The position numbers and the translations under genes are program-made. Positions 16,409 to 24,017 of a stretch of DNA of 29,916 nt are shown here, piece after piece. Position 1 is the stretch's first letter; each line of letters begins with the position of its first letter. Source of the stretch: CAZTGB01 sp964612965. Lineage in GTDB: Bacteria; Patescibacteriota; Microgenomatia; UBA8517. The stretch spans positions 1-29,916 of the forward strand of contig CAZTGB010000009.1 in assembly GCA_964612965.1 (NCBI GenBank). The letters are read 5' to 3'. The notes beneath the pieces were generated by a model. It had not been told where the DNA came from. It saw only the letters and a list, made by a program, of their open reading frames with translations, and searched no databases.

Positions 16409-17143
16409 ATGTTTAACTGGAAAAATTTTGTTTTATTTTTTCTTCTTCTTTTTGTTTACTCCAAGTTCGGTCCGGCACTTCCATTAAGCTTTACTACACA
16501 AAGTAAGGGAGAGCCTATGACCGTCACAGCTTCAGGCAAGGTTGCAGTTGTCCCTGACATTGCCAAGGTAAACGTTGGAATTCAAGAACAGGGGAGTACT
16601 CTTAAACAAGTCCAAGAAAGTGTTAATAAAAAATCTCAAAGCCTGACTGATGCACTAAAAAGGCTTGGGATTGATGAGCGCGATATTAAAACAACTTCAT
16701 ATAATGTCTCCCCACAATACGATTACACAAATCCTAGTTCAAGAATCACTGGGTATCAAGTTTCAGTTAATTACGAGATAACAATCCGTGAAATTGACAG
16801 CGCTAATGATGTACTTATTTCAGTAACTGAAAGCGGTGCCAATGTTGCTTCCGGAATAACTTTTGATATAAGTGACGAAGTTAAGAATGAAAAGACAAAC
16901 GAAGCAAGAGAAGGTGCAGCAAACAAAGCAAAAGAGAAGGCCAAAGGATTAGCATCGGCCGCAGGAATAACATTAGGGAAAATAATTAATGTCTCAGAAT
17001 CTCAAGGAGTAGATTTTTCAAGACCTATTTCACTTCTTCAAAAAGACAATATTGGAAGTGAGGGTGAACCTACCCAAGCCGACATCCAACCCGGAGAAAC
17101 TAAAATAATAGTTACAGTTACCCTCTCTTATGAAGTCCGTTAA
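16409..17143 (+). CDS. SIMPL-domain (DUF541) envelope protein
   Basis: A 244-residue protein with an N-terminal membrane anchor or signal peptide (residues 7-24) and one SIMPL/DUF541 domain (about 36-244). Typical family features are VTASGKVAVVPDIAKVNVGI near the start, LKRLGIDERDIKTTSYNVSPQYDY in the middle, and AREGAANKAKEKAKGLASAAGI followed by a strand-rich end. Family members are periplasmic or surface proteins of poorly defined role, some linked to stress responses or oligomeric assemblies. It is divergent from the 92-residue gene and converges on the alpha/beta hydrolase with a 4-nt overlap of stop codons. Confidence 0.88.
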   Translation: MFNWKNFVLFFLLLFVYSKFGPALPLSFTTQSKGEPMTVTASGKVAVVPDIAKVNVGIQEQGSTLKQVQESVNKKSQSLTDALKRLGIDERDIKTTSYNVSPQYDYTNPSSRITGYQVSVNYEITIREIDSANDVLISVTESGANVASGITFDISDEVKNEKTNEAREGAANKAKEKAKGLASAAGITLGKIINVSESQGVDFSRPISLLQKDNIGSEGEPTQADIQPGETKIIVTVTLSYEVR

Positions 17144-17634
17144 TCTTCCAGAAACTTTTGAAAATCTTCATAATACGGATAATTGTGGTCTGAAGCTTCT
17201 TTTTTTATTACTTTAAAGTTAGGAAACAATTCTTTAACCTGGGAGTATGAACCCAATGGATCACTCGTGTTCTGAAAAACAATTAAATTATCACTTGGAA
17301 TTTGAGAGATAAGTTCAATATTTCCTTTTTTCAACCAGTTATCGCTGATTGGAATTCCGCAAAGAATTATTTTATTTAACTGGTTAGGAATTTCTTTTGC
17401 CATGAATGCTGCAACAAGAGTCCCAATGGACTTGGCTATTATGTTTATCTTATCCCCCTTGGAATGTCTAACTGCTAAAGTTGCTTTTTCTTCTGCGTCA
17501 AATTTTTGGTTTTCATCTTCCCAATGATCCCAGAAAACGGGTCTGATTTGTCCCTCAAGCTTAAGTGAATCCGCTGTTTCTTCCGCCCAAGATTTATTTT
17601 TGGATGAGTATCCAGGTAATATTAATGTGATCAT
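17140..17634 (-). CDS. small alpha/beta hydrolase (RBBP9/YdeN-like)
   Basis: A compact serine hydrolase of about 164 residues, close to the RBBP9/YdeN group in size. It opens with the strand MITLILPGYSS and has a nucleophile elbow AKSIGT with Ser69, an acid Asp125 in QNTSDPLGS, and His150 in ASDHNYP: a plausible complete triad, although the elbow lacks the first Gly of GxSxG. No signal peptide, so cytoplasmic. The start is taken as ATG at 17634; an in-frame TTG at 17640 lies 8 nt after the -10 and would be the start if the mRNA is strictly leaderless. Substrate unknown. A decayed gene of the same superfamily lies divergently next to it. Confidence 0.78.
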   Translation of the reverse strand: MITLILPGYSSKNKSWAEETADSLKLEGQIRPVFWDHWEDENQKFDAEEKATLAVRHSKGDKINIIAKSIGTLVAAFMAKEIPNQLNKIILCGIPISDNWLKKGNIELISQIPSDNLIVFQNTSDPLGSYSQVKELFPNFKVIKKEASDHNYPYYEDFQKFLED

Positions 17635-17644
17635 TTCCAATACT

Positions 17645-17657
17645 TAAAATTGTATCA
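17645..17657. promoter_or_regulatory. overlapping divergent -10 elements
   Basis: Minus strand: TGATACAAT (17657-17649), an extended -10 facing the hydrolase gene. Plus strand: TAAAAT (17645-17650) with TTAATG at 17622-17627, 17 nt apart, ending 8 nt before the ATG of the decayed gene at 17659. The two hexamers overlap. Confidence 0.45.
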
Positions 17658-17658
17658 G

Positions 17659-17939
17659 ATGAAGAAAATTATTGCCCTATTAGCACTAGTTTTTGCAGGA
17701 GCATTCTTCTTTGTATTAATTACTTAGACGAAGTGACTACTGCCATACAACTACATCATGCAGTTAATGATGATGTAGTGAGTATTGATTACAGCAGAAA
17801 TTTAATGAATATACTGGATAACACAAATATCCCTCACACACTATATTAATATCAAAGCGGGGGACATAACATTGAGGGGTCATCTTTTACACAAGCTATG
17901 CAAAGAACAGTTCAATTTTTTAAAGAAAATCTTCAATAG
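17659..17939 (+). pseudogene. decayed alpha/beta hydrolase (prolyl-oligopeptidase/dienelactone-hydrolase-like)
   Basis: An ATG at 17659 opens 22 codons of a signal-anchor-like peptide (MKKIIALLALVFAGAFF...) ending at TAG 17725-17727. In another frame, from about 17715 to the TAG at 17937-17939, the translation matches the C-terminal part of secreted S9/dienelactone-type hydrolases: INYLDEVTTAIQLHH, an acid-containing VNDDVV, then GGHN with the His of the triad, and a final AMQRTVQFFKENL helix. That frame is broken by TAA at 17847-17849, where a Glu is expected (TLY-stop-YQSGGHN). The nucleophile region is absent. The likely history is a gene that lost its middle by deletion and then gained a nonsense change. 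The relic promoter is still visible upstream. Confidence 0.72.
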
Positions 17940-17948
17940 TGATACAAT
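17940..17948 (+). promoter_or_regulatory. extended -10 promoter of the transglycosylase-like gene
   Basis: TGATACAAT (TG 17940-17941, TACAAT 17943-17948), ending 9 nt before the ATG at 17958. The upstream -35 is weak. It begins immediately after the stop codon of the pseudogene. Confidence 0.55.
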
Positions 17949-17957
17949 CTCACATTA

Positions 17958-18497
17958 ATGAGAGAAATTAAATTAATACTGTTTGGTTCTTTAATTATTC
18001 TTTCTATTGAAGTTTTTTATTTTTTTGGAAATAGTTCAAAAACTTTAGTATTAGGGGGGCATGAAGTATCAATTCCAACAAGTGTTCCAACTGGAACCCC
18101 AACATTAGAGCCAACACCAAGCCCCACACCTGAGCCAACAGAAACTCCAATTCCAACACCAACAAAATCGCCAACCCCAACTCCTATTCCACAACCTACA
18201 TATTCTTCACAGCAAATAAATGAGTTTATAGATAGATTTGCAGCACAATATAATGTTGATCCTCACCTCTTAAGGCATATTGCTGTTTGTGAATCAGATT
18301 TTAAACCTGATGCTATATATTTAAATAAGTATGTTGGTCTTTACCAGTTTGATGCTGGAACTTGGAGGAATGTAAGAGTAAAGATGGGGGAGGATCCTGA
18401 TATAAACTTAAGAGCTAATGCAGAAGAAGCTGTACAGACTGCTGCATATAATCTTCATATCAATAATGCAGGGGTATGGCCTAATTGTATCCCTTAA
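17958..18497 (+). CDS. secreted or membrane-tethered lytic transglycosylase-like protein
   Basis: A 179-residue protein with an N-terminal membrane anchor (about 5-23), a Pro/Thr-rich spacer of PTPTP type (about 40-82) and a lysozyme-fold transglycosylase domain (about 84-179). Catalytic Glu112 sits in AVCESDFKPDA, followed by VGLYQFDAGTW and an AAYNLH helix, as in SLT/transglycosylase-like domains. Cys111 and Cys177 could form a disulfide. It would cleave peptidoglycan outside the membrane, for envelope remodelling or attack on neighbouring cells. It has its own promoter and is not obviously part of the hsd operon that follows. Confidence 0.85.
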   Translation: MREIKLILFGSLIILSIEVFYFFGNSSKTLVLGGHEVSIPTSVPTGTPTLEPTPSPTPEPTETPIPTPTKSPTPTPIPQPTYSSQQINEFIDRFAAQYNVDPHLLRHIAVCESDFKPDAIYLNKYVGLYQFDAGTWRNVRVKMGEDPDINLRANAEEAVQTAAYNLHINNAGVWPNCIP

Positions 18498-18508
18498 ACC
18501 GAAGAAAG

Positions 18509-18517
18509 TGATAAAAT
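18509..18517 (+). promoter_or_regulatory. extended -10 promoter of the hsd operon
   Basis: TGATAAAAT (TG 18509-18510, TAAAAT 18512-18517), ending 8 nt before the hsdR ATG at 18526. No convincing -35 is present. This appears to drive hsdR-hsdM-DUF3800. Confidence 0.55.
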
Positions 18518-18525
18518 AAGGCAGA

Positions 18526-20751
18526 ATGAAGCGAAAAGTTGAAAGTGATTCTAGAATAGTAATAGATAGACTTCTACGAGAAGCTGGGTGGGATATTGAA
18601 GATAAATCTCAAGTATTAACTGAGGAACCAGCTGCTGATGGACGCGCTGATTATATTCTTTTGGATTCAAAAAGTAGACCATTGGTTGTAATTGAGGCGA
18701 AGAAATATTCTGTGAATCCAAATCTTGCTCAAGAACAGGCGAAGGAATATGCCAAATCAATTGATGCTCCATTTATCTTTCTTTCAAATGGAAAGATGAT
18801 TTTTTTCTGGGATTATAAAAATTCAGCTGCTAGGCAAGTAGACTCTTTTTTTAACAGAGAAGATCTTGAGAGAAAAAATATTTTATCCAAGCAAATTAAA
18901 CTGTTGGAAGAAATCCCAACACCCGATAAATTCTATCACTTCAATAAAGAGATCACTGTTAGACCATATCAAAAAGAAGCGGTTCAGGTAGTAGATAAAG
19001 ATATCTCGAAAGGAAAAAGAAGGATGTTAATTGAAATGGCAACAGGTACAGGTAAAACATTGACCATAGCAATTATATTAAAAAGATTGTTTGAAGCAAA
19101 TGTTGCTCAAAGAGTTCTATTCCTTGTGGATCGTAAGAATTTAGCAGAGCAAACCAAAGAAGTATTAACAGAATATTTAAAAGGATATGAGCCAAAGGTT
19201 TGGTATGGAGGGAAACCAAAAGAATTAGGAAGAATAGTTATTGGAACTCTGCCGACTATAGCTTCTCAACTTGAAAGGTTTTCTCCAGGGCATTTTGATG
19301 TTGTTATTACCGACGAATGCCACAGATCAATTTATAATCTATACAGAAGTCTATTAAATCATTTCGATGCCTTACATATAGGTTTAACCGCAACTCCAAA
19401 TCTGGGCCATTATGAATATGTAAATGAGAAGGAAAAGAGGCTAATTCGTAATACTTATGAGTTCTATGATTGCTGGAATCATGCAACAAAAAGTGGAGAG
19501 CCGACTTTTGCTTATGACATAGTTGATGGGATAAAAGATAAATATTTAGCTAAATACAATATTTATTTAGCAAAAACAAGAATTACGGTTCAGGGGGTTA
19601 ATTATGACGGAGTTGACTACAAACCGTCAGATTTAGAAAGAAAAATTACAATTCGTTCAAGAAATAGATTAATGGTTGAGGAGTTCAGACTTCACGAAAC
19701 ACAGCTCAAAAGTGATCACCCCAGAAAAACATTGGTTTTTGCCGTAACAAAAAACCATGCGGCACAGCTTAAGGAGCATTTCGATGCGGTTTTCCCAGAA
19801 TATAAAGGTGAATACGCAAAAGTAATTACTTCAGACACGGTTAACTCAGACCAACTACTTGCCGATTTTAAAAAGCAACCACTTCCAATTTGCCTTATAT
19901 CTGTAGGCATGCTTGATACTGGGGTTGATGTACCTAGTGTGGAGAACATTGTAATGATGAGGCCTACTGCTTCAGCAATTTTGTATCAGCAAATAAGGGG
20001 TAGGGGGTCTCGTCTTGATCCGAGAATTAAAAAGGATAGTTTTTTAATTTATGACTTTGTCGATAATGCTTCGAGATTTAATGATCCGATGCTTGCAGAT
20101 GCAATTCCAGGAGAGAAGATGCTTCCGACCAATTTTAATAAACAAGTTGACGAAGAAAGAAAAAGAAAACCGTTTGATTTTATTATCGTTCCTGAAAGTG
20201 AGGTTTCTGACGAGATAACATCAAGGGAAACAATAAATGTGGGTCCCGAGGGAATGGCCATTGATAGAAAAGTCTACACGGAAAAATTTGCTGAGACTGT
20301 CAAATCCATGGAGACAGAACCCGTAATCAAGAAGGTGTTGGATGATAAAGTGTTAACAAATACTGAGGTCAAAGTCTTGACTGACAAATTAAACTCACCG
20401 GAATATTTCTTTAACCAAGAAAACTTACAAGAAGCTTTTAAGGAACCTTCGGGTTCTATAACTGATTTTATTAAGGTTGCGTTTGGAAAGTATAAATTCC
20501 CAACCAAAAAAGAAAGAGTAGAAAAATTATTTGATACCTGGCTCAGAGAGAAAAACTTTACACCCGAACAATCAAATCTTTTGGCACAACTAAAAAATAG
20601 ATTTGTAGCAGGAGATAATCAAATAACAGCGGAGGACTTCACCAAACCTCCATTTTCTGACCAAGGGGGAATTCAGTTAGCAATTTCATTATTTGGAAAA
20701 GAGAATCTTATTGACACCTTGGATGAGCTTAGTGAAACAATATTTATTTAA
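18526..20751 (+). CDS. hsdR: type I restriction enzyme R subunit
   Basis: Motor and nuclease subunit of a type I restriction-modification system. The N-terminal PD-(D/E)XK nuclease has Asp42, Glu57-Ala-Lys59 and a QxxxY motif (71-75). The SF2 helicase motor has Walker A MATGTGKT (171-178), DECH (263-266), LTATP (287-291) and the motif VI segment QQIRGRGSR. A C-terminal EcoEI-type domain follows, for assembly with the methyltransferase. The 741-residue length fits the shorter EcoEI/EcoAI-type R subunits. All key motifs are intact, so the enzyme should be active. The hsdM gene starts 2 nt after its stop. Confidence 0.96.
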   Translation: MKRKVESDSRIVIDRLLREAGWDIEDKSQVLTEEPAADGRADYILLDSKSRPLVVIEAKKYSVNPNLAQEQAKEYAKSIDAPFIFLSNGKMIFFWDYKNSAARQVDSFFNREDLERKNILSKQIKLLEEIPTPDKFYHFNKEITVRPYQKEAVQVVDKDISKGKRRMLIEMATGTGKTLTIAIILKRLFEANVAQRVLFLVDRKNLAEQTKEVLTEYLKGYEPKVWYGGKPKELGRIVIGTLPTIASQLERFSPGHFDVVITDECHRSIYNLYRSLLNHFDALHIGLTATPNLGHYEYVNEKEKRLIRNTYEFYDCWNHATKSGEPTFAYDIVDGIKDKYLAKYNIYLAKTRITVQGVNYDGVDYKPSDLERKITIRSRNRLMVEEFRLHETQLKSDHPRKTLVFAVTKNHAAQLKEHFDAVFPEYKGEYAKVITSDTVNSDQLLADFKKQPLPICLISVGMLDTGVDVPSVENIVMMRPTASAILYQQIRGRGSRLDPRIKKDSFLIYDFVDNASRFNDPMLADAIPGEKMLPTNFNKQVDEERKRKPFDFIIVPESEVSDEITSRETINVGPEGMAIDRKVYTEKFAETVKSMETEPVIKKVLDDKVLTNTEVKVLTDKLNSPEYFFNQENLQEAFKEPSGSITDFIKVAFGKYKFPTKKERVEKLFDTWLREKNFTPEQSNLLAQLKNRFVAGDNQITAEDFTKPPFSDQGGIQLAISLFGKENLIDTLDELSETIFI

Positions 20752-20753
20752 AA

Positions 20754-22256
20754 ATGACAAAAGACGAACTATTAAATACAGTAGACAGGCTTGCTGATAA
20801 ATTCTTTGCTAATGGGATCGTCACCCCAACTGCATATATTGAACAGATTAGTTTTCTCTTCTTTGCTAAGATGTTAGAAGAGCAAGAAGACGACAGATTA
20901 AAGGCTTCAGAGATCTCAGGTAAAACATATAAATCCATTTTTTATGGCAAGAATGAAAAATTTAGATGGTCATTTTGGTCCCAAATGGCTGATACACAGG
21001 AAATGTTTAAATTTGTCAGAGACGAATTAATAACTTTCTTTCAAACAGGTATTCAAAATCACGAAGATGTTAAAAAATTCTTTTTGGAAGTTAGATTTTT
21101 AATTCCCGACGCAATTCTTCTTCATGAGGTTGTAGATATTATAAGTAAAATTGAATTTAACAAGATTGATGCTGACGTAAAGGGGGATATGTATGAACAT
21201 CTCACAAGTAGACTAGCAACAGCAGGGCGAATAGGATCATTTAGAACTCCAAGACATATAATTCGTACCATTGTAAAAATGGTTGATCCCAAAATGGGAC
21301 AGACAATATGTGACCCCGCTTGTGGAACTGCAGGATTTATACTTGCCGCATATGAGCATATAAAGGCTAATAATTCAAAAACAACATTGGAAAATCTGAC
21401 TTTAGAAAACGGAGATAGGTATCAAACAGGTAAGGGTGACCTTCTGGGTGAAAAAGATTGGGACAGGCTACAAGAAAATACTTTCTGGGGATTTGACGTA
21501 ACACCTGACAGTATAAAAATAGCAATTATGAACATGCTTCTTCATGGTCTTGCTGCTAAAAATGTCTATCGTAGAGATTCTCTTGCGGGAGTTGCAGACC
21601 CAGAAGAAGAAATGAGCTGGGACATAATTCTAGCCAATCCACCATTTGCGGGAGACGTATCAATTGAGAGATTAAGGCATATCTTACCAATTAAAGCAAA
21701 GGATTCCTCAATTCTTTTTGTAGGGCTTATGATTGAATCTCTTAAGCCTGGTGGAATTTGTGGAGTAATTGTAAATGAAGGGCTTCTTTTTGGGAGAAAT
21801 AAATCCGCAATGGCCCTTAGAAAACTACTTTTAGAGAAAATGGATCTTCAAGCAATAGTCTCATTACCTCAAGGGGTATTTAATCCATATGCAGGAGTTA
21901 AAACCAGTTTCTTAATTTTTAAGAATACAGGGGAACCCACAAAAAAAGTTTGGTTCTATGAAGTTGAGTATGATGGATATACAAAGGGAACAAATAGAAA
22001 GCCAGATCCAACAAAAAATGATCTTCCGGATCTTCTTTCTAAATGGCTGGAAAGAAAAGTGTCTGAGAAGAGCTGGATTGTTGATGTGAAGAAAATTAAA
22101 GAAAATGATTTTATTTTGAGTTCAAGTACATACAGGCCTGAGGGAGTCGGAGATAAACAGAATTTAAGAGACCTAGTTGAAATTATAAAGGAGATTAAAA
22201 ATCTTGACCTAGAAATAAAAAAACAAAAAGAGAAGATGGTGAACCTAATAAAATAA
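20754..22256 (+). CDS. hsdM: type I restriction-modification methyltransferase M subunit
   Basis: N6-adenine methyltransferase subunit; it works with HsdS to methylate host sites and is also part of the restriction complex. It has the HsdM N-terminal helical domain (residues 3 to about 130, ending before the SAM-binding domain), the SAM-binding motif DPACGTAGF (187-195), and the catalytic NPPF (295-298). At 500 residues its length is typical. It is tightly packed between hsdR (2 nt) and the DUF3800 gene (1 nt), so they should be co-transcribed and translationally coupled. Confidence 0.97.
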   Translation: MTKDELLNTVDRLADKFFANGIVTPTAYIEQISFLFFAKMLEEQEDDRLKASEISGKTYKSIFYGKNEKFRWSFWSQMADTQEMFKFVRDELITFFQTGIQNHEDVKKFFLEVRFLIPDAILLHEVVDIISKIEFNKIDADVKGDMYEHLTSRLATAGRIGSFRTPRHIIRTIVKMVDPKMGQTICDPACGTAGFILAAYEHIKANNSKTTLENLTLENGDRYQTGKGDLLGEKDWDRLQENTFWGFDVTPDSIKIAIMNMLLHGLAAKNVYRRDSLAGVADPEEEMSWDIILANPPFAGDVSIERLRHILPIKAKDSSILFVGLMIESLKPGGICGVIVNEGLLFGRNKSAMALRKLLLEKMDLQAIVSLPQGVFNPYAGVKTSFLIFKNTGEPTKKVWFYEVEYDGYTKGTNRKPDPTKNDLPDLLSKWLERKVSEKSWIVDVKKIKENDFILSSSTYRPEGVGDKQNLRDLVEIIKEIKNLDLEIKKQKEKMVNLIK

Positions 22257-22257
22257 A

Positions 22258-23040
22258 ATGGGAAAACTCTTTCGGCTTTACATTGATGAATCAGGTACCC
22301 ATCATTACTCACAATCAGATGAAATTAAAAAAAGATACCTTGGGTTAACTGGTATTGTAGTCGAACAGAACATTTATAATTCTGATTTCCAACCAGCAAT
22401 AAATGATCTAAAGATGCTTTTTTCAAAAGACATCGACGACCTACCAATTCTACACAGGGAAGAAATAATCAACAAAACTGGCGTTTTTGGAAAATTAAAT
22501 GATCCTAATTTTGAAAAAGTATTTAACGAAAAATTATTAAATATAGTAAAAAATATTGATTATCGTGTTTGTGCTATAGTTATCGATAAAAAACAACATT
22601 TAAAAAAATACCAAAAGGCGGCTGAACATCCATATCACTATTGTTTAAAAACAATGCTAGAACGATACCTCCATTTTTTGGAAGTTAATGGGAAAGGGGA
22701 TGTAATGGCAGAATCGCGAGCAAAAGCAGAGGATATGGCCCTTAAACAGGCTTATAAAGATTTTTATGATAGAGGAACTTATTTCTGCACTAAAGAATAT
22801 GTCCAGTCCTTTTTAACTTCAAGTGAAATTAAAATTAAAAATAAAGATCGTGGAATAGCTGGTTTAGAGGTCGCAGACTTACTTTCTTTGGCTACTAAAT
22901 TGGATGTGCTGGAAATTTACAAAGTTATCAACCCTCTAACTGAGAATTTCAATAAAAAGGTTGTTTTGGGAATTCAGCCAAAATACTGTAGAGGAAACAA
23001 GAATGGGAGGATTAAGGGATACGGCAAGAAATTGCTATAA
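22258..23040 (+). CDS. DUF3800 domain protein inside the hsd operon
   Basis: A 260-residue DUF3800-type protein. Family landmarks are the N-terminal LYIDESGT (8-15, acidic Asp10 and Glu11), a central MAESR and the C-terminal GLEVADLLS, the acidic residues of which could form an RNase H-like metal site. DUF3800 proteins are widespread, often near mobile or defence genes, and their biochemical role is not settled as far as I know. The gene starts 1 nt after hsdM, so it is part of the RM transcript and replaces the usual direct hsdM-hsdS junction. It is likely an accessory defence nuclease, which is an inference. Confidence 0.82.
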   Translation: MGKLFRLYIDESGTHHYSQSDEIKKRYLGLTGIVVEQNIYNSDFQPAINDLKMLFSKDIDDLPILHREEIINKTGVFGKLNDPNFEKVFNEKLLNIVKNIDYRVCAIVIDKKQHLKKYQKAAEHPYHYCLKTMLERYLHFLEVNGKGDVMAESRAKAEDMALKQAYKDFYDRGTYFCTKEYVQSFLTSSEIKIKNKDRGIAGLEVADLLSLATKLDVLEIYKVINPLTENFNKKVVLGIQPKYCRGNKNGRIKGYGKKLL

Positions 23041-23048
23041 AAATGAAA

Positions 23049-23096
23049 GAGGCCAGCTTGCGCCGGCCCTCCCACGATACCCCTTACGGGGATATC
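23049..23096. repeat. GC-rich double hairpin in the DUF3800-Abi intergenic gap
   Basis: First stem: GAGGCCAGC (23049-23057), loop TTGC, GCCGGCCCTC (23062-23071), with one mismatch and one bulge. Second: CCCC (23080-23083), loop TTAC, GGGG (23088-23091), extendable by two pairs across a bulge. The region is over 60 percent GC in a strongly AT-rich context. No T-run follows on the plus strand; on the minus strand the first stem is followed by a T-rich stretch, so a minus-strand terminator shape exists although no minus-strand gene is seen. Confidence 0.55.
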
Positions 23097-23135
23097 CACC
23101 TCCGATAAACGGATTACCTGCATTGTACCAACAGT

Positions 23136-23152
23136 TGTCAATAGTGTCAATA
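23136..23152 (+). repeat. 8-bp direct repeat upstream of the Abi-like gene
   Basis: TGTCAATA occurs twice, at 23136-23143 and 23145-23152 (period 9). GTGTCA (23144-23149) with TATAAA (23169-23174) 19 nt downstream could be a weak promoter for the Abi-hsdS pair, with the repeats as a possible operator. Confidence 0.3.
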
Positions 23153-23191
23153 ATACGGAACAAATAGATATAAACTATATCAAATATAAAA

Positions 23192-23998
23192 ATGGGTAGC
23201 CTGAAATTTAATAACTCAAATATGTTAATCTCACCAAAATACCAAATGCGACTTATAGATCAAGTAGAACGGGCTATTTGGAAACAGTTTGAAAGTTATA
23301 GAAATGTTATGAACTATATTAAAAAGTGGCATGAGTATTATGACTTCGGAGATCAAAACTTTATAATCCACCAAGACGAAAATAATATAAATTTAAATGA
23401 GACTTTACATGGTATCGATTCCGAAACAATTATGAAGATCGCCATTGATTTGGGTATCGAGACTCCAGATTTTATACCTTCGATCCCAATTTTTAAAAAT
23501 GTGTTGAAGACTAGTTATATTAAACCCTTCGACTCTTTTGAAAAGTCTTTAAAACAGATTGAAGAAGATCCTGACTTAGCAATTGGGTTAGCGAACTCTA
23601 CACTAGAAAGTATAATAAAGCACATTCTGGAAAATGATAATATTCAAACAAAATTAAATGAAAAAGACACCTTATATGAATTAACGAGTGCTATTTTGAA
23701 AGAATTTTCATTATTTCCGAACGCAGACTTTCCAATTGAAATTAAAACCATCGGAAGTGGTTTGTTAAAAGTGTCCCAAAGCATTGAGGGATTGAGGAGC
23801 GAAAAAACAAAATTTCATGGCAAAACAAAAGAAGCTTATATCGTCAATGATTCAATTTACGCTTATTTTGTTATAAACGCAGTTTCAACTGTCGGGCAAT
23901 TTTTAATACAATTTTACGAGAAAAAATATATCAGTGCTGTCAATAAAAAGGTTGATGACCTTTTAATTAATCCCGATACTAAAGATATACCTTTTTAG
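23192..23998 (+). CDS. abortive-infection-like protein (Abi C-terminal domain) within the hsd locus
   Basis: A 268-residue soluble protein. The C-terminal part (about 112-250) fits the Abi_C/AbiJ-type domain: FEKSLKQIEEDPDLAIGLANSTLESIIKHIL, a leucine-rich middle, LRSEKTKFHGK (the RN-HG-like segment) and a terminal helix INAVSTVGQFLIQFYEKKY. The N-terminal part (1 to about 110) is of unknown family. Abi proteins typically halt growth or kill the cell on phage infection. It lies between DUF3800 and hsdS, 19 nt before hsdS, so loss of RM integrity could be coupled to this effector; that link is inference. The domain call is from recalled pattern and needs a profile search. Confidence 0.68.
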   Translation: MGSLKFNNSNMLISPKYQMRLIDQVERAIWKQFESYRNVMNYIKKWHEYYDFGDQNFIIHQDENNINLNETLHGIDSETIMKIAIDLGIETPDFIPSIPIFKNVLKTSYIKPFDSFEKSLKQIEEDPDLAIGLANSTLESIIKHILENDNIQTKLNEKDTLYELTSAILKEFSLFPNADFPIEIKTIGSGLLKVSQSIEGLRSEKTKFHGKTKEAYIVNDSIYAYFVINAVSTVGQFLIQFYEKKYISAVNKKVDDLLINPDTKDIPF

Positions 23999-24017
23999 AT
24001 AGAGTTTTAAAAAAACA

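Noticed and set aside
17728..17939. Possible recoding or alternative genetic code to explain the in-frame TAA in the hydrolase remnant
   Set aside because: TAA ends many intact genes in the window and the N-terminal half is also missing, so gene decay is the simpler explanation.
18551..18772. Minus-strand open frames inside hsdR, gyrA, hppA and other genes
   Set aside because: They lie wholly within strongly supported genes, show no recognisable motif and no promoter pattern; treated as shadows.
23043..23102. Short ATG frame of 19 codons within the GC-rich hairpins
   Set aside because: Low-complexity charged peptide, no start context distinct from the hairpins, and the sequence is better explained as a structured intergenic region.
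23041..23191. tRNA or other standard structured RNA in the GC-rich island
   Set aside because: No T-loop, anticodon arm or cloverleaf spacing; only two short stem-loops are visible.
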